This document shows positions 7,594 through 16,345 of a stretch of DNA of 64,000 nt, piece after piece (position 1 is the stretch's first letter; each line of letters opens with the position of its first letter). The DNA lies in contig JACTMP010000017.1 in NCBI GenBank assembly GCA_014584575.1, positions 186,001 to 250,000 on the forward strand, read 5' to 3'. The notes beneath the pieces were generated by a model that was not told the origin of the DNA, ran no database searches, and worked only from the letters and a program-made list of their open reading frames with translations. Source of the DNA: Chloroflexota bacterium (GTDB taxonomy: Bacteria; Chloroflexota; Anaerolineae; Promineifilales; Promineifilaceae). The position numbers and the translations under genes are program-made.

Positions 7594-9996
7594 ATGATGA
7601 AAACCATGCCCTCTACCCGCCCAGACTCTTCGGCCACAACTCGCATCCGCCAACGGCTGACGGTGACGGGCGTGGTGCAGGGGGTGGGCTTCCGGCCATT
7701 TGTCTATGGATTGGCGCGGCAGCATGGGCTGGCGGGTTTTGTGGGCAATGACAGCGGTGGGGTGTTTATTGAGGTGGAGGGAACGGAAACGGCCGTGACG
7801 ACCTTCCACGACGACCTCATCCACCAACCGCCGCCGCTGGCGCACATTGAGCAGGTGACGGTGGATTGGCTGCCCGCCCAGGGCGACCGCGATTTTGTCA
7901 TAGTCCACAGCCAGGCACAGGCGGCGGCCAACACCCTCATCTCGCCGGACATTTGCCTGTGTGACGACTGTTTGCGCGAACTGTTTGACCCCGCCAACCG
8001 GCGCTACCGCTACCCCTTCATCAACTGCACCAACTGCGGCCCGCGCTTCACCATCATCAAAGAGATTCCCTATGATCGGCCGTATACAACAATGGCCGAA
8101 TTCCCCCTATGCCCGGCCTGCCAGGCCGAATATGATGACCCGCTCGACCGCCGTTTCCACGCCCAGCCCAACGCCTGCCCCGATTGTGGGCCGCAGGTGT
8201 GGCTGGAAGTCAGTAGGGCGATTTTGAAAATCGCCCTACAACATGGCGACACGGCCGTGCGACAGGCGCAGGCGTTGTTGGCGGCGGGGCAGATTGTGGC
8301 CGTGAAGGGGTTGGGCGGCTTTCATCTGGCGTGTGACGCGGCCAATGATGATGCCCTAGCGACGCTGCGCGAGCGCAAGGGGCGGGTGGATAAGCCATTT
8401 GCGGTGATGGCCTGGGACGTGGACGCCGTGCGCCGGTTTGCCCATGTGTCAGACCAGGAAGCGGCGCTGCTCACCAGCAAAGAGCGGCCGATCCTGCTGC
8501 TGCGCCAGAAAGAGAACCATCCGCTCTCCCCCCTGATCGCCCCTGGCAACAAGACCATCGGCGTCATGCTGCCCTATACGCCACTGCATTATCTCTTGCT
8601 CGGCACCCCATCGCCAATCTCCAATCTCCTATCCTTCGACAGGCTCAGGACAGCGTCTCCTGTTTTTGTTATGACCTCGGCCAACTACAGCGACGAACCC
8701 ATCGTCAAAGACAACGACGAGGCGCGCGAACGGCTGGCACCCCTGGCCGACGCTTTTCTGATGCACAACCGGGAGATTCACGGCCGTTGCGATGACTCCG
8801 TGATAAGAATAATCGGCCACGTGCCACCGCACACTGCTCACCGCTCACCGCCCACTGCTCACCTCCTCCCTCTCCGCCGTTCGCGCGGCTACGCCCCGTT
8901 TCCAGTGAAATTGCCTTATACTGTGCCCCCCACACTGGCGGTAGGCGGCGAACTGAAAAGCACGTTTTGCCTGGCAAAGGGGGAGTATGGCTACATGAGC
9001 CAGCACATCGGCGATATGGAGAATTTGGAGACGGTGCGCGCTTTTGAAACGGCCGTGACCCACTTCCGCCACATTTTCCGCGCCGAACCGGAACGGCTGG
9101 TCTGTGATATGCACCCCGGTTATCTTTCCACGCAGTGGGCGCAAGAACAGGCGGCGCGGGCGGGGCTGCCGCTGGTAGCCGTGCAGCACCACCACGCCCA
9201 CATTGCCAGCGTGATGGCCGAACACCGGCTGGACGGCCGTACACCGGTCATCGGCTTTAGCTTTGACGGCACGGGTTATGGCACAGATGGCGCGGTGTGG
9301 GGCGGGGAACTGCTGCTGGCCGATTACACCGGTTTTGAGCGGGCGGCCCATTTGAAATATGTGCCACTGGCGGGGGGGGATGCGGCGGTGAAACGGCCGT
9401 ATCGCCTGGCATTGGCGCATTTGTGGGCTGCTGGCCTGGAATGGGATGAGGCACTGCCCTGTGTGGCTGCCTGCCCTCCCCAGGAGCGGCGCATTTTGCG
9501 GCAGCAGCTTGAACAGGGCATCAACAGCGTGCCCACCAGCAGCATGGGGCGGCTGTTTGACGCCGCCGCGTCGCTGTTGGGCATCCGCCAGGTGGTGACG
9601 TATGAGGGGCAGGCGGCGATGGAGTTGGAAACGGCCGTAGCGCCAGACGTGACCGGCCATTACGCCTTTGAACTGGCGGGCGCGCAGATTGACGCCGCCC
9701 CGGTGCTGGCGGCGATGGCGGCGGATATAATGGCCGGGGTGGCGACGGCCGAGATCGCCGCCCGCTTTCACAACAGTGTGGCCGACCTGATCGTCCGGCT
9801 GAGTTTGCAGATGCGGGCGCAGCATGGGCTGAACCAGGTGGCGCTCAGCGGCGGGGTGTTTCAGAATGTGCAGTTGTTGGGTACGGCCGTGCAGCAGTTA
9901 CAACAGCATGGTTTTACAGTTCTGACCCATCGCCTGGTCCCGCCCAACGACGGCGGATTGGCGTTGGGGCAGGTGATGATAGGAGTAAGACCTTAA
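7594..9996 (+). CDS. hypF: Carbamoyltransferase HypF (hydrogenase cyanide-ligand synthesis)
   Basis: HypF makes carbamoyl adenylate from carbamoyl phosphate and passes the carbamoyl group to HypE for conversion to cyanide. The 800 residues show an acylphosphatase domain (about 17-105, VQGVGFRPF), two C-x2-C zinc fingers (about 120-190, with CLCDDC, CTNCGPRF, CPACQ, CPDCGP), a YrdC domain (about 215-400, KGLGGFHLACDA) and a Kae1-like domain with HHHAH near residue 530 and GGVFQN near the end. Two low-complexity insertions (residues about 330-353 and 405-432) coincide with intergenic-type repeat DNA inside the frame. The first codons hold two Met residues; ATG 7597 is also possible. Confidence 0.95.
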   Translation: MMKTMPSTRPDSSATTRIRQRLTVTGVVQGVGFRPFVYGLARQHGLAGFVGNDSGGVFIEVEGTETAVTTFHDDLIHQPPPLAHIEQVTVDWLPAQGDRDFVIVHSQAQAAANTLISPDICLCDDCLRELFDPANRRYRYPFINCTNCGPRFTIIKEIPYDRPYTTMAEFPLCPACQAEYDDPLDRRFHAQPNACPDCGPQVWLEVSRAILKIALQHGDTAVRQAQALLAAGQIVAVKGLGGFHLACDAANDDALATLRERKGRVDKPFAVMAWDVDAVRRFAHVSDQEAALLTSKERPILLLRQKENHPLSPLIAPGNKTIGVMLPYTPLHYLLLGTPSPISNLLSFDRLRTASPVFVMTSANYSDEPIVKDNDEARERLAPLADAFLMHNREIHGRCDDSVIRIIGHVPPHTAHRSPPTAHLLPLRRSRGYAPFPVKLPYTVPPTLAVGGELKSTFCLAKGEYGYMSQHIGDMENLETVRAFETAVTHFRHIFRAEPERLVCDMHPGYLSTQWAQEQAARAGLPLVAVQHHHAHIASVMAEHRLDGRTPVIGFSFDGTGYGTDGAVWGGELLLADYTGFERAAHLKYVPLAGGDAAVKRPYRLALAHLWAAGLEWDEALPCVAACPPQERRILRQQLEQGINSVPTSSMGRLFDAAASLLGIRQVVTYEGQAAMELETAVAPDVTGHYAFELAGAQIDAAPVLAAMAADIMAGVATAEIAARFHNSVADLIVRLSLQMRAQHGLNQVALSGGVFQNVQLLGTAVQQLQQHGFTVLTHRLVPPNDGGLALGQVMIGVRP
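8205..8245 (+). repeat. Hairpin repeat inside hypF
   Basis: The motif GTAGGGCGATTTTGAAAATCGCCCTAC is an almost perfect inverted repeat within coding sequence just after the zinc fingers. It resembles the intergenic hairpins of the window and appears to have been accepted in frame. Confidence 0.5.
8587..8664 (+). repeat. Repeat-derived insertion in hypF (CAATCTC units plus FDRLRT element)
   Basis: Bases here contain CCAATCTCCAATCTCCTATC, the same unit as the intergenic repeats, followed by TTCGACAGGCTCAGGACAG. The latter encodes FDRLRT and matches a dispersed coding repeat I know from many environmental genomes. It lies between PLHYLLLGT and FVMTSANYSDEP, inside the YrdC domain. Confidence 0.55.
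8818..8872 (+). repeat. Second repeat-derived insertion in hypF
   Basis: Tandem variants of CTGCTCACCGCTCACCGCCCA encode PHTAHRSPPTAHL between the conserved RCDDSV motif and the RRSRGYAP motif. HypF homologues normally have a short loop here. Confidence 0.55.
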
Positions 9997-10022
9997 GGGT
10001 TTCAAAAACCCTTAGGGTCTAA
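9988..10022 (+). terminator. Hairpin at the hypF stop codon
   Basis: AAGGGTTT at 9995-10002 pairs with AAACCCTT at 10006-10013, extended imperfectly by AGACC/GGTCT. It overlaps the hypF stop codon and precedes hypC by about 13 bases, with no T-run. Confidence 0.45.
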
Positions 10023-10034
10023 GTGAGGTTGATT

Positions 10035-10298
10035 ATGTGTTTAGGAATTCCCGGAAAAGTGGTGGAAATATACGAGGCACACGGCACACGCATGGGCAAA
10101 GTAGACTTTAGCGGCATCCAGAAGGAAGTGTGCCTGGCTTACCTGCCGGAAATTGAGGTGGGTGATTACACCATCATCCACGTGGGTTTTGCCATTACCC
10201 GGCTGGATGAAGCCTCCGCGCTGGAAACGCTGGCGTTGTTTAACCAGATGGGCCTGCTAGAAGAAGAACTGCTGGCCGACGAGGAGGGCGTGACATGA
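10035..10298 (+). CDS. hypC: Hydrogenase assembly chaperone HypC
   Basis: This 87-residue protein begins [12 protein letters not shown]; the Cys directly after the initiator Met is the ligand that holds the Fe(CN)2CO precursor, so the start must be ATG 10035 and not the GTG at 10023. GAGG at about 10025-10028 serves as ribosome binding site. HypC works with HypD to build the iron centre and carries it to the large subunit. The length is typical for HypC/HupF. The stop overlaps the hypD start (ATGA), so they are translated together. One hypC copy is present in this window. Confidence 0.96.
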   Translation: MCLGIPGKVVEIYEAHGTRMGKVDFSGIQKEVCLAYLPEIEVGDYTIIHVGFAITRLDEASALETLALFNQMGLLEEELLADEEGVT

Positions 10299-11404
10299 AA
10301 TACCTGGATGAGTTTCGGGATCCCGACCTGGCGCACAAGCTATTGGCGCAGATCGCCCAGTTGGCAACGCGAAAATGGGTGATGATGGAGGTGTGCGGCG
10401 GACAGACCCATTCCATCATCCGCAACGGCATTGACCAACTGCTGCCGGACACCGTGGAGATGATTCATGGGCCGGGCTGCCCGGTGTGCGTCACGCCGTT
10501 GGGCATTATTGACAAGGCGCTGGCGATTGCCGCGCGGCCAAACGTCATCTTTTGCTCCTTTGGCGATATGCTGCGTGTGCCCGGCAGCGAAAAGGATTTG
10601 TTCCGCATCAAAAGCGAAGGGGGCGACGTGCGCATCGTCTACTCGCCGCTGGATGCGGTGAAGATTGCCCGCGAGAACCCGGACAGGGAGGTGGTCTTTT
10701 TTGGCATTGGTTTTGAAACCACCGCCCCGGCCAATGCTATGGCCGTTTTCCAGGCCAAACAGCAAGGATTGACCAACTTTTCGATGTTGGTCTCACACGT
10801 GCTGGTGCCGCCGGCAATTGAAGCGATTTTGCAGTCGCCGACGAACCGGGTGCAGGCGTTTCTGGCGGCGGGGCATGTGTGCAGCGTGATGGGTTACTGG
10901 CAATATCTCCCCATTGCCGAACAGTACCAGACGCCGATTGTGGTGACGGGTTTTGAGCCGCTGGATGTGTTGGAAGGGATTCGGCGGGCGGTGCAGCAAT
11001 TGGAACACGGCCGTGCCGAAGTCGAAAACGCCTACCCCCGCGCCGTTACCGAAGCGGGCAATGTGGCCGCGCAAAAGATGTTGGCCGACGTGTTTGTGGT
11101 CAGCGACCGGCAGTGGCGGGGCATTGGCCTGATTCCGCAAAGCGGCTGGGAACTAAGCGAAGCCTACCGGGATTTTGACGCGGCCGCGCGTTTTGACGTG
11201 GGGCACATTGAAACCCACGAATCGCCCCTATGCCGCAGCGGGGAAGTGCTGCAAGGCATGATCAAACCCAACGAGTGCGCGGCCTTTGGCCAGGAATGTA
11301 CCCCACGCAACCCGCTGGGGGCGACGATGGTTTCCAGCGAGGGGGCGTGCGCGGCGTATTACCAGTACGGCCGTTTTATTGCGCTGGAAAGTGTGGTGGT
11401 GTGA
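10295..11404 (+). CDS. hypD: Hydrogenase formation protein HypD
   Basis: HypD is the iron-sulfur scaffold on which the Fe(CN)2CO unit is built together with HypC and HypE. The 369 residues show the expected motifs: MEVCGGQTH (Cys near residue 35), [11 protein letters not shown] (near 66-76), [22 protein letters not shown], and the C-terminal Cys ligands for the [4Fe-4S] cluster in [22 protein letters not shown] and [10 protein letters not shown]. The length is normal. The start is fixed by the ATGA overlap with hypC. A 90-base tandem-repeat hairpin separates it from hypE. Confidence 0.97.
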   Translation: MKYLDEFRDPDLAHKLLAQIAQLATRKWVMMEVCGGQTHSIIRNGIDQLLPDTVEMIHGPGCPVCVTPLGIIDKALAIAARPNVIFCSFGDMLRVPGSEKDLFRIKSEGGDVRIVYSPLDAVKIARENPDREVVFFGIGFETTAPANAMAVFQAKQQGLTNFSMLVSHVLVPPAIEAILQSPTNRVQAFLAAGHVCSVMGYWQYLPIAEQYQTPIVVTGFEPLDVLEGIRRAVQQLEHGRAEVENAYPRAVTEAGNVAAQKMLADVFVVSDRQWRGIGLIPQSGWELSEAYRDFDAAARFDVGHIETHESPLCRSGEVLQGMIKPNECAAFGQECTPRNPLGATMVSSEGACAAYYQYGRFIALESVVV

Positions 11405-11410
11405 AAGAAA

Positions 11411-11481
11411 GAGATTGAGAGATTGGGAGATTAGGCGATTGGGAATCCATCAATCTCTTAATCTCCTAATCTCCTAATCTC
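11411..11481. repeat. Tandem GAGATTG/CAATCTC hairpin between hypD and hypE
   Basis: Units of GAGATTGAGAGATTGG on the left face TAATCTCC units on the right, giving a long imperfect stem. It fills nearly the whole intergenic space and is one of at least eight copies of this unit in the window. Confidence 0.85.
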
Positions 11482-11494
11482 AAAACAACAAGCT

Positions 11495-12553
11495 ATGAAC
11501 AACGACTTAGATTTTGAAGGCTGGATGTGCCCGGCGCCGCTGCGTAGCTATCCGAACCTCATCCTGGGGCATGGCGGCGGCGGCAAATTGTCGGCCGAGT
11601 TGGTGGAGCATTTGTTTATGCCCGCCTTTCGCAATGAGAAGCTGGAAGCGTTGGGGGATGCGGCTGTGTTCTCGTTGAATGGGTCGCGGCTGGCGATGTC
11701 TACCGATTCGTTTGTGGTACGGCCGTTGTTTTTCCCCGGCGGTAACATTGGCGACCTGGCGGTGAATGGCACGGTAAACGACATCAGCATGAGTGGGGCA
11801 CGGCCGTTGTACCTGAGCGCCGGTTTTATCATCGAAGAGGGACTGCCCATGCCCACGCTGGCGCGCATTGTAGACAGCATGGCCGCGGCGGCGGCCAAAG
11901 CCGGCGTCACCCTGATCACCGGCGATACAAAGGTGGTAGATAAGGGGCATGGCGACGGCGTGTACATCAACACCAGCGGCATTGGCCTGATTCCCGATGG
12001 GTTAGAGATTGGGCCGGACAGGGCGCGGCCGGGCGATGTGGTCATTCTCAGTGGTACGATTGGCGATCATGGCATGGCGATCATGAGCGTGCGTGAGGGG
12101 TTGGCGTTTGAGTCACCCATTGTTAGCGACACGGCCGCGCTGAATGGGCTGATTGCGGCGATGATCCAGGCCGCCCCCCAAATTCACGTGCTGCGCGACC
12201 CCACACGGGGCGGCGTGGCCTCTTCACTCAACGAGATTGCCCGCAGTTCCAGGGTGGGTATCGCCCTGGACGAAAAGAAAATTCCGGTACACCAGTCGGT
12301 ACATTCGGCCTGTGAATTGTTGGGCATGGACCCGATTTACGTGGCGAATGAGGGGAAATTGTTAGCCATTGTGCCCGCAGCGCAGGCAGAAGAACTGGTA
12401 GCGGTGATGCGGGGGCACGAGTTGGGGCGGGACACGGCCGTGATCGGCCAGGTAGTCGCCGAACATCCCGGCATGTTGGTCGCCAGAACCGGCATCGGCG
12501 GCACGCGGGTCATCCCCATGCAAATTGGCGAACAACTGCCGCGCATTTGCTGA
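11495..12553 (+). CDS. hypE: Hydrogenase expression/formation protein HypE
   Basis: HypE dehydrates the carbamoyl group that HypF attaches to its C-terminal Cys, producing the thiocyanate used for the cyanide ligands. The 352-residue protein has the PurM/AIR-synthase-like fold signatures GHGGGGKLSAELVEHLF, the ATP-binding TGDTKVVDKG and RDPTRGGVASSLNEI, and ends in the invariant PRIC with the acceptor Cys as the last residue. Length is typical. It is the last gene of the operon; a 13-bp hairpin lies before the convergent rny gene. hypA and hypB are absent from the window. Confidence 0.97.
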   Translation: MNNDLDFEGWMCPAPLRSYPNLILGHGGGGKLSAELVEHLFMPAFRNEKLEALGDAAVFSLNGSRLAMSTDSFVVRPLFFPGGNIGDLAVNGTVNDISMSGARPLYLSAGFIIEEGLPMPTLARIVDSMAAAAAKAGVTLITGDTKVVDKGHGDGVYINTSGIGLIPDGLEIGPDRARPGDVVILSGTIGDHGMAIMSVREGLAFESPIVSDTAALNGLIAAMIQAAPQIHVLRDPTRGGVASSLNEIARSSRVGIALDEKKIPVHQSVHSACELLGMDPIYVANEGKLLAIVPAAQAEELVAVMRGHELGRDTAVIGQVVAEHPGMLVARTGIGGTRVIPMQIGEQLPRIC

Positions 12554-12568
12554 TAGCTATATGGGGCC

Positions 12569-12596
12569 TGTAGTAGGCGATCAATCGCCTACTACA
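12569..12596. terminator. Bidirectional hairpin between hypE and rny
   Basis: A perfect 13-bp stem (12569-12581 and 12584-12596, loop CA) with arm TGTAGTAGGCGAT lies between convergent genes. The same arm sequence forms the 24-bp stem at 34,974-35,028, so this is a mobile or dispersed hairpin family. Confidence 0.7.
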
Positions 12597-12604
12597 AACA
12601 CCAG

Positions 12605-14137
12605 TTACTTGGCAAAGCTGAGGGCGCGGGTTTCGCGGATGACGGTCACTTGAATCTGGCCGGGATACTGCATACTCTCCTCAATGCTCTTAGCAATGTT
12701 TTTGGAGAGGCGCATCGCTTCCAGGTCGTCAATTTGATCCGGTTTAACCAGGATGCGAATCTCCCGCCCGGCCTGCAAGGCATAGGCGCTTTCCACCCCC
12801 TGGAACGAGGTGGCAATGTCTTCCAGGGTACGCACTCGTTTGATGTAATTCTCCAAACTTTCGCGCCGCGCACCGGGTCGGGCGCCGGAAATAGCGTCGG
12901 CCGCTTCCACAATGACTGACTCGACCGATTCCTGCTCCACTTCGTGGTGGTGGGAGGCGATGGCGTTGATAACGGCCGGGGGCACATTAAACCGCTTGCA
13001 AAATTCCGCGCCGAGCATGGCGTGGGTGCCTTCCTGTTCGTGATCCATCGCCTTGCCAATGTCGTGCAGCAGGCCACCCATCTTGGCGATTTCTATATTG
13101 GCGCCCAACTCGGCAGCCAGGACAGAGGATATTTTTGAAGCTTCCACGGCATGGAACAACTGGTTCTGACCGTAGGAAGTGCGGTATTTGAGACGGCCGA
13201 GCATCTTTGTCACCTGGGGGTGCAGGCCATGAACGTTGGCTTCGTAGGCGGCCTGTTCACCTGCTTCTTTGATGTCCTGGTTGACCTGCTGCTGGGCGTC
13301 TTTGATCAATTTTTCGATACGGGCGGGGTGGATACGGCCGTCGGTAATCAACTTCTCCAGCGCCCGCCGCGCCACTTCCCGCCGCACCGGATCAAAGCTG
13401 GAAATCGTCACCGCTTCCGGTGTGTCATCCACCACAATGTCTACCCCTGCCGCCTGCTCAAAAGCGCGAATGTTGCGCCCGCTGCGGCCAATGATGCGCC
13501 CCTTCATCTCTTCGCTGGGCAGCACCACCGTAGACACCGTAATTTCCGCCACCTGGTCGCTGGCAATACGCTGGATGGCCATGGCAATCAATTCGCGCGC
13601 TTTCTGATTGGCCGTCTCTTTGGCCTCATCTTCAATTTCACGCATGATGCGGGCCATGTCCTGCCGCGCCTCTTTTTCTACATCCAGTAACAACTGCTGT
13701 TTGGCCTCGTCCACCGTCATGTTGGCGACCTGTTCTAGCTGGCCGCGAATGGTCAATTCCATCGTTTCCAGTTCATTGTGCCGCCGGTCTATGCGGCTCT
13801 GGCGTTTGTTCAGGATTTGTTCGCGCTGCTCTACCTTTTGCACCTGTTTGTCCAGGTTTTCGTTGCGCCGGTCTACACGTTCCTCAGCGCGGGACAGGTC
13901 AGCATAGCGGCGTTCAATCACTTTTTCAGCTTCAGTGCGGATTTGTTTGGCGTCGCGGCGCGCTGTTTCCAGCAGTTTTTGGTTTTCAACTTCGGCTTCT
14001 TTGCGTTTTTGTTCAAGTTCCAGTTCTAGATTCTTTTGGGCCTCTTCCACACGGGGTTTTAACACCATATAGGTGATGGCGGCAGCCGCCACAGCCCCTA
14101 TCAGCAGGCCCACAATGATATATACAACACTGGGCAT
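12605..14137 (-). CDS. rny: Ribonuclease Y
   Basis: RNase Y is a membrane-anchored endoribonuclease that starts mRNA decay. The 510-residue protein has an N-terminal membrane helix (residues about 4-25, VVYIIVGLLIGAVAAAAITYMVL), a long charged coiled coil (about 30-190), a KH RNA-binding domain (about 200-265, EEMKGRIIGRSGRNIRAFE) and an HD metal-phosphohydrolase domain with HDIGKAMDHE near residue 360. Length and order match the family. It lies 66 bases downstream of recX and below recA on the same strand, a neighbourhood seen in several bacterial phyla. The only intervening sequence is a tandem-repeat hairpin. Confidence 0.96.
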   Translation of the reverse strand: MPSVVYIIVGLLIGAVAAAAITYMVLKPRVEEAQKNLELELEQKRKEAEVENQKLLETARRDAKQIRTEAEKVIERRYADLSRAEERVDRRNENLDKQVQKVEQREQILNKRQSRIDRRHNELETMELTIRGQLEQVANMTVDEAKQQLLLDVEKEARQDMARIMREIEDEAKETANQKARELIAMAIQRIASDQVAEITVSTVVLPSEEMKGRIIGRSGRNIRAFEQAAGVDIVVDDTPEAVTISSFDPVRREVARRALEKLITDGRIHPARIEKLIKDAQQQVNQDIKEAGEQAAYEANVHGLHPQVTKMLGRLKYRTSYGQNQLFHAVEASKISSVLAAELGANIEIAKMGGLLHDIGKAMDHEQEGTHAMLGAEFCKRFNVPPAVINAIASHHHEVEQESVESVIVEAADAISGARPGARRESLENYIKRVRTLEDIATSFQGVESAYALQAGREIRILVKPDQIDDLEAMRLSKNIAKSIEESMQYPGQIQVTVIRETRALSFAK

Positions 14138-14160
14138 AGTTGCTCTCCTCTATGTTTTAA

Positions 14161-14222
14161 GAGAGTGAGCGGTAAGCGGCTACCGCTGCGGCTACCGCAG
14201 CGGCTACCACTCACCGTTCACT
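14161..14222. repeat. Tandem hairpin repeat at the recX 3' end
   Basis: GTGAGCGGTAAGCGG on one side and CCGCAGCGGCTACCACTCACCG on the other, with an internal GCGGCTACCGCTGCGGCTACC duplication. It overlaps the recX stop and supplies its last residues (NGEW). Confidence 0.65.
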
Positions 14223-14830
14223 TCATTCCAACTCTCGTTCACAATTTGTTTGATAAGGTCATATGAAAAACCGCGCCGTTGCAGATAACTACTCAATTTC
14301 AGTTTGAACTCATCTTCCGGCAGGTTCTGCCAGCGGCTGCTTTGTTTGCGCGCTGCTTGCCGGGCAACGCCGGTTTCATCTACCTCAGTTAATACCGATT
14401 CAATAATTTCCCTTCTCACCCCTTTCTGCTGCAATTCCTGGCGCAGCGCCATCTGGCTGCGGGGTTTGAACGTTTCGCGCTGCTCCACCCAGTAATGAGC
14501 AAAGGCCGTGTCATCCAGTAAGCCAACTTCCTGCAATCGCTCACAAGCCTGGTCTACGGCCGTGTCCGCAAACCCCTTCTGCCGTAAATGGTCGCTCACT
14601 TCTCGGATGCTGCGCGGGCGGTAGCCGATGTAACGGATGGCGCTTTGTTTGGCATTTTCCAGTTCATCAGCCTGTTGCAGCTTTTCCATTTCGGCCGGCG
14701 TCAACGTCTGACCAATGCGTAGGGACACGGCCGTGACCGCCGCCAGCCCAAACGCAAACGCCCCATCCAGGAAAACATTCACCCGGTTGGGGTTACGCTT
14801 CTGGGTTGTTAATGCCGTAATCGTGCCCAT
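14204..14830 (-). CDS. recX: Regulatory protein RecX
   Basis: RecX binds RecA filaments and limits recombinase activity. The 208-residue protein contains the three tandem three-helix repeats of the family, visible as AIRYIGYRPRSIREVSDHLRQKGF, LLDDTAFAHYWVEQRETFKPRSQMALRQELQQKGV and LSSYLQRRGFSYDLIKQIV. The N-terminal 60 residues (ITALTTQKRNPNRVNVFLDG) are the usual beta-rich extension in this family. ATG 14830 (MGTITALT) is preferred over the upstream GTG 14860. It follows recA after about 450 bases and precedes rny. The last codons come from the repeat that separates it from rny. Confidence 0.92.
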   Translation of the reverse strand: MGTITALTTQKRNPNRVNVFLDGAFAFGLAAVTAVSLRIGQTLTPAEMEKLQQADELENAKQSAIRYIGYRPRSIREVSDHLRQKGFADTAVDQACERLQEVGLLDDTAFAHYWVEQRETFKPRSQMALRQELQQKGVRREIIESVLTEVDETGVARQAARKQSSRWQNLPEDEFKLKLSSYLQRRGFSYDLIKQIVNESWNEVNGEW

Positions 14831-15281
14831 AAAACAACAAAGCCGCAGCGCGGGCGCCACGGCTTTACCATTTCTAAACGACGAACTGTTGAGGTTGTCT
14901 GTTTGGCAAGAAACCAGCCACAGGTGAGGTGGCTGACTTTACGCAGTTGCTAGATCAAACCATCCACCGCGACGAATTGCCGGAAAAAGGATGGCAGTAC
15001 AAATGACATTGCACGGGTTTTGCTGGTTACAATACAACCGTTTGCAGACCATATAGAACAATTCCTAAAAGGCTTTTCCAGAAGTTCAACTTTTCCAAAA
15101 AGTTGAACTTCTTAATCATACCTTTCGTTCAAAATCATTTTTCTCAAAAGGCGCTCCCCACACTTTTGGGGAGAAGACGCCGCGTTTTTTTTACTTGCTG
15201 TAGACAAAATCAATTGCTAATCGTCAGTTTCAATCTGGTTGCCAATGGCATAGGCCGGAAATAGCCAGGTTTCACGGCCGT
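14831..15281. other. recA-recX intergenic region with a possible gene remnant and hairpins
   Basis: On the + strand 14893-15006 is open and reads as plausible protein (FTQLLDQTIHRDELPEKGWQ) but has no start codon preceded by a ribosome binding site; it may be the tail of a decayed gene. A 14-bp hairpin (15081-15094/15098-15111) and an imperfect GGGGAG-type stem near 15150-15180 follow. The last 100 bases before recA's stop show nothing recognisable. Confidence 0.35.
15081..15111. terminator. Hairpin downstream of recA
   Basis: A perfect 14-bp stem (GAAGTTCAACTTTT, loop CCA) at 170 bases beyond the recA stop. Flanking A/T-rich bases on both sides would let it act in either direction. Confidence 0.5.
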
Positions 15282-16289
15282 TTATGCCGGCTGCAATTGT
15301 GGCAATCCGGCATCCTGGCGAATCAGGTTCTCCAATTCAATTAAAAGTTCAGGATGTTGGGTCAGGTACTCTTTGGCGTTTTCGCGCCCCTGGCCCAATA
15401 ACGCTTCGCTATAGCGGAAAAACGCGCCTCGTTTTTCCACCAGGCCACGTTCTACTGCCAGGTCTAACACGCACCCCGTCTTGGAAATGCCCTGGTTATA
15501 CATGATGTCAAAACCGGCTTCGGTGAAGGGCGGCGCTACTTTGTTCTTTTTCACCTTCACCACCGCCCGGCTGCCCACCACATCGCTGCCCGATTTTATG
15601 GTCTCTGTGCGCCGAATATCCAGACGCACGGAGGCATAAAACTTGAGGGCATTGCCGCCGCTGGTGGTTTCCGGGTTGCCAAACATCACGCCAATTTTGG
15701 AACGCAGTTGGTTGGTGAAGATCATTACCGTATTGGTTTGTTTGATCGCGCCGGAGAGTTTGCGCAGCGCCTGCGACATCAGCCGCGCCTGCAAACCTAC
15801 GTGCGCATCGCCCATTTCCCCTTCGATTTCGGCGCGGGGCACCAGGGCGGCCACCGAATCCACCACCACCACATCCATTGTGCCCGAACGAATGAGCGCT
15901 TCGGCAATTTCCAACGCCTGCTCGCCGGTGTCGGGTTGGGATACATAGAGGTTATTGATGTCTACCCCACACCGTTCGGCATAGAGCGGGTCAAGGGCGT
16001 GCTCCATATCCACAAACGCACAAATACCGCCCATCCGTTGCGCCTCGGCAATGATGTGCTGGCACAGGGTGGTTTTACCGGATGATTCCGGGCCATAAAT
16101 TTCAATGACACGGCCGCGTGGCAAACCCCCTACCCCCAAGGCAATATCCAGCGATAACGCGCCGGTGGGAATGGCCTCAATTTGCAGGTGACGGGCATCA
16201 CCCAACCGCATAATCGTCCCTTCACCGTATTTCTTGGTTAAAGTGGCGATTGTGTTTTCTAGCTGCCTGTCTTTTCCCTCTTTTGCCAT
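15282..16289 (-). CDS. recA: Recombinase RecA
   Basis: RecA forms ATP-dependent filaments on single-stranded DNA for strand exchange and SOS signalling. The 335-residue sequence has Walker [10 protein letters not shown] at 66-74, the MRLGD segment, a Walker B-like [11 protein letters not shown], loop L1 near [23 protein letters not shown], and loop L2 [21 protein letters not shown]. It is complete but has a short C-terminus without the long acidic tail of enterobacterial RecA. The ATG has AAAGGAAA just upstream. The gene is divergent from the GNAT gene with 56 bases between start codons, so promoters overlap; no LexA site could be assigned with confidence. Confidence 0.98.
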   Translation of the reverse strand: MAKEGKDRQLENTIATLTKKYGEGTIMRLGDARHLQIEAIPTGALSLDIALGVGGLPRGRVIEIYGPESSGKTTLCQHIIAEAQRMGGICAFVDMEHALDPLYAERCGVDINNLYVSQPDTGEQALEIAEALIRSGTMDVVVVDSVAALVPRAEIEGEMGDAHVGLQARLMSQALRKLSGAIKQTNTVMIFTNQLRSKIGVMFGNPETTSGGNALKFYASVRLDIRRTETIKSGSDVVGSRAVVKVKKNKVAPPFTEAGFDIMYNQGISKTGCVLDLAVERGLVEKRGAFFRYSEALLGQGRENAKEYLTQHPELLIELENLIRQDAGLPQLQPA

Positions 16290-16345
16290 TTTTCCTTTAT
16301 AAAGGCGCCTATTAGAATTTTGATTATGTAGTGTACAATAGCGTT

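Noticed and set aside
11411-11481. CRISPR array
   Set aside because: Units are 7-10 bases, contiguous and mirrored into a hairpin, with no spacers; no cas genes are in the window.
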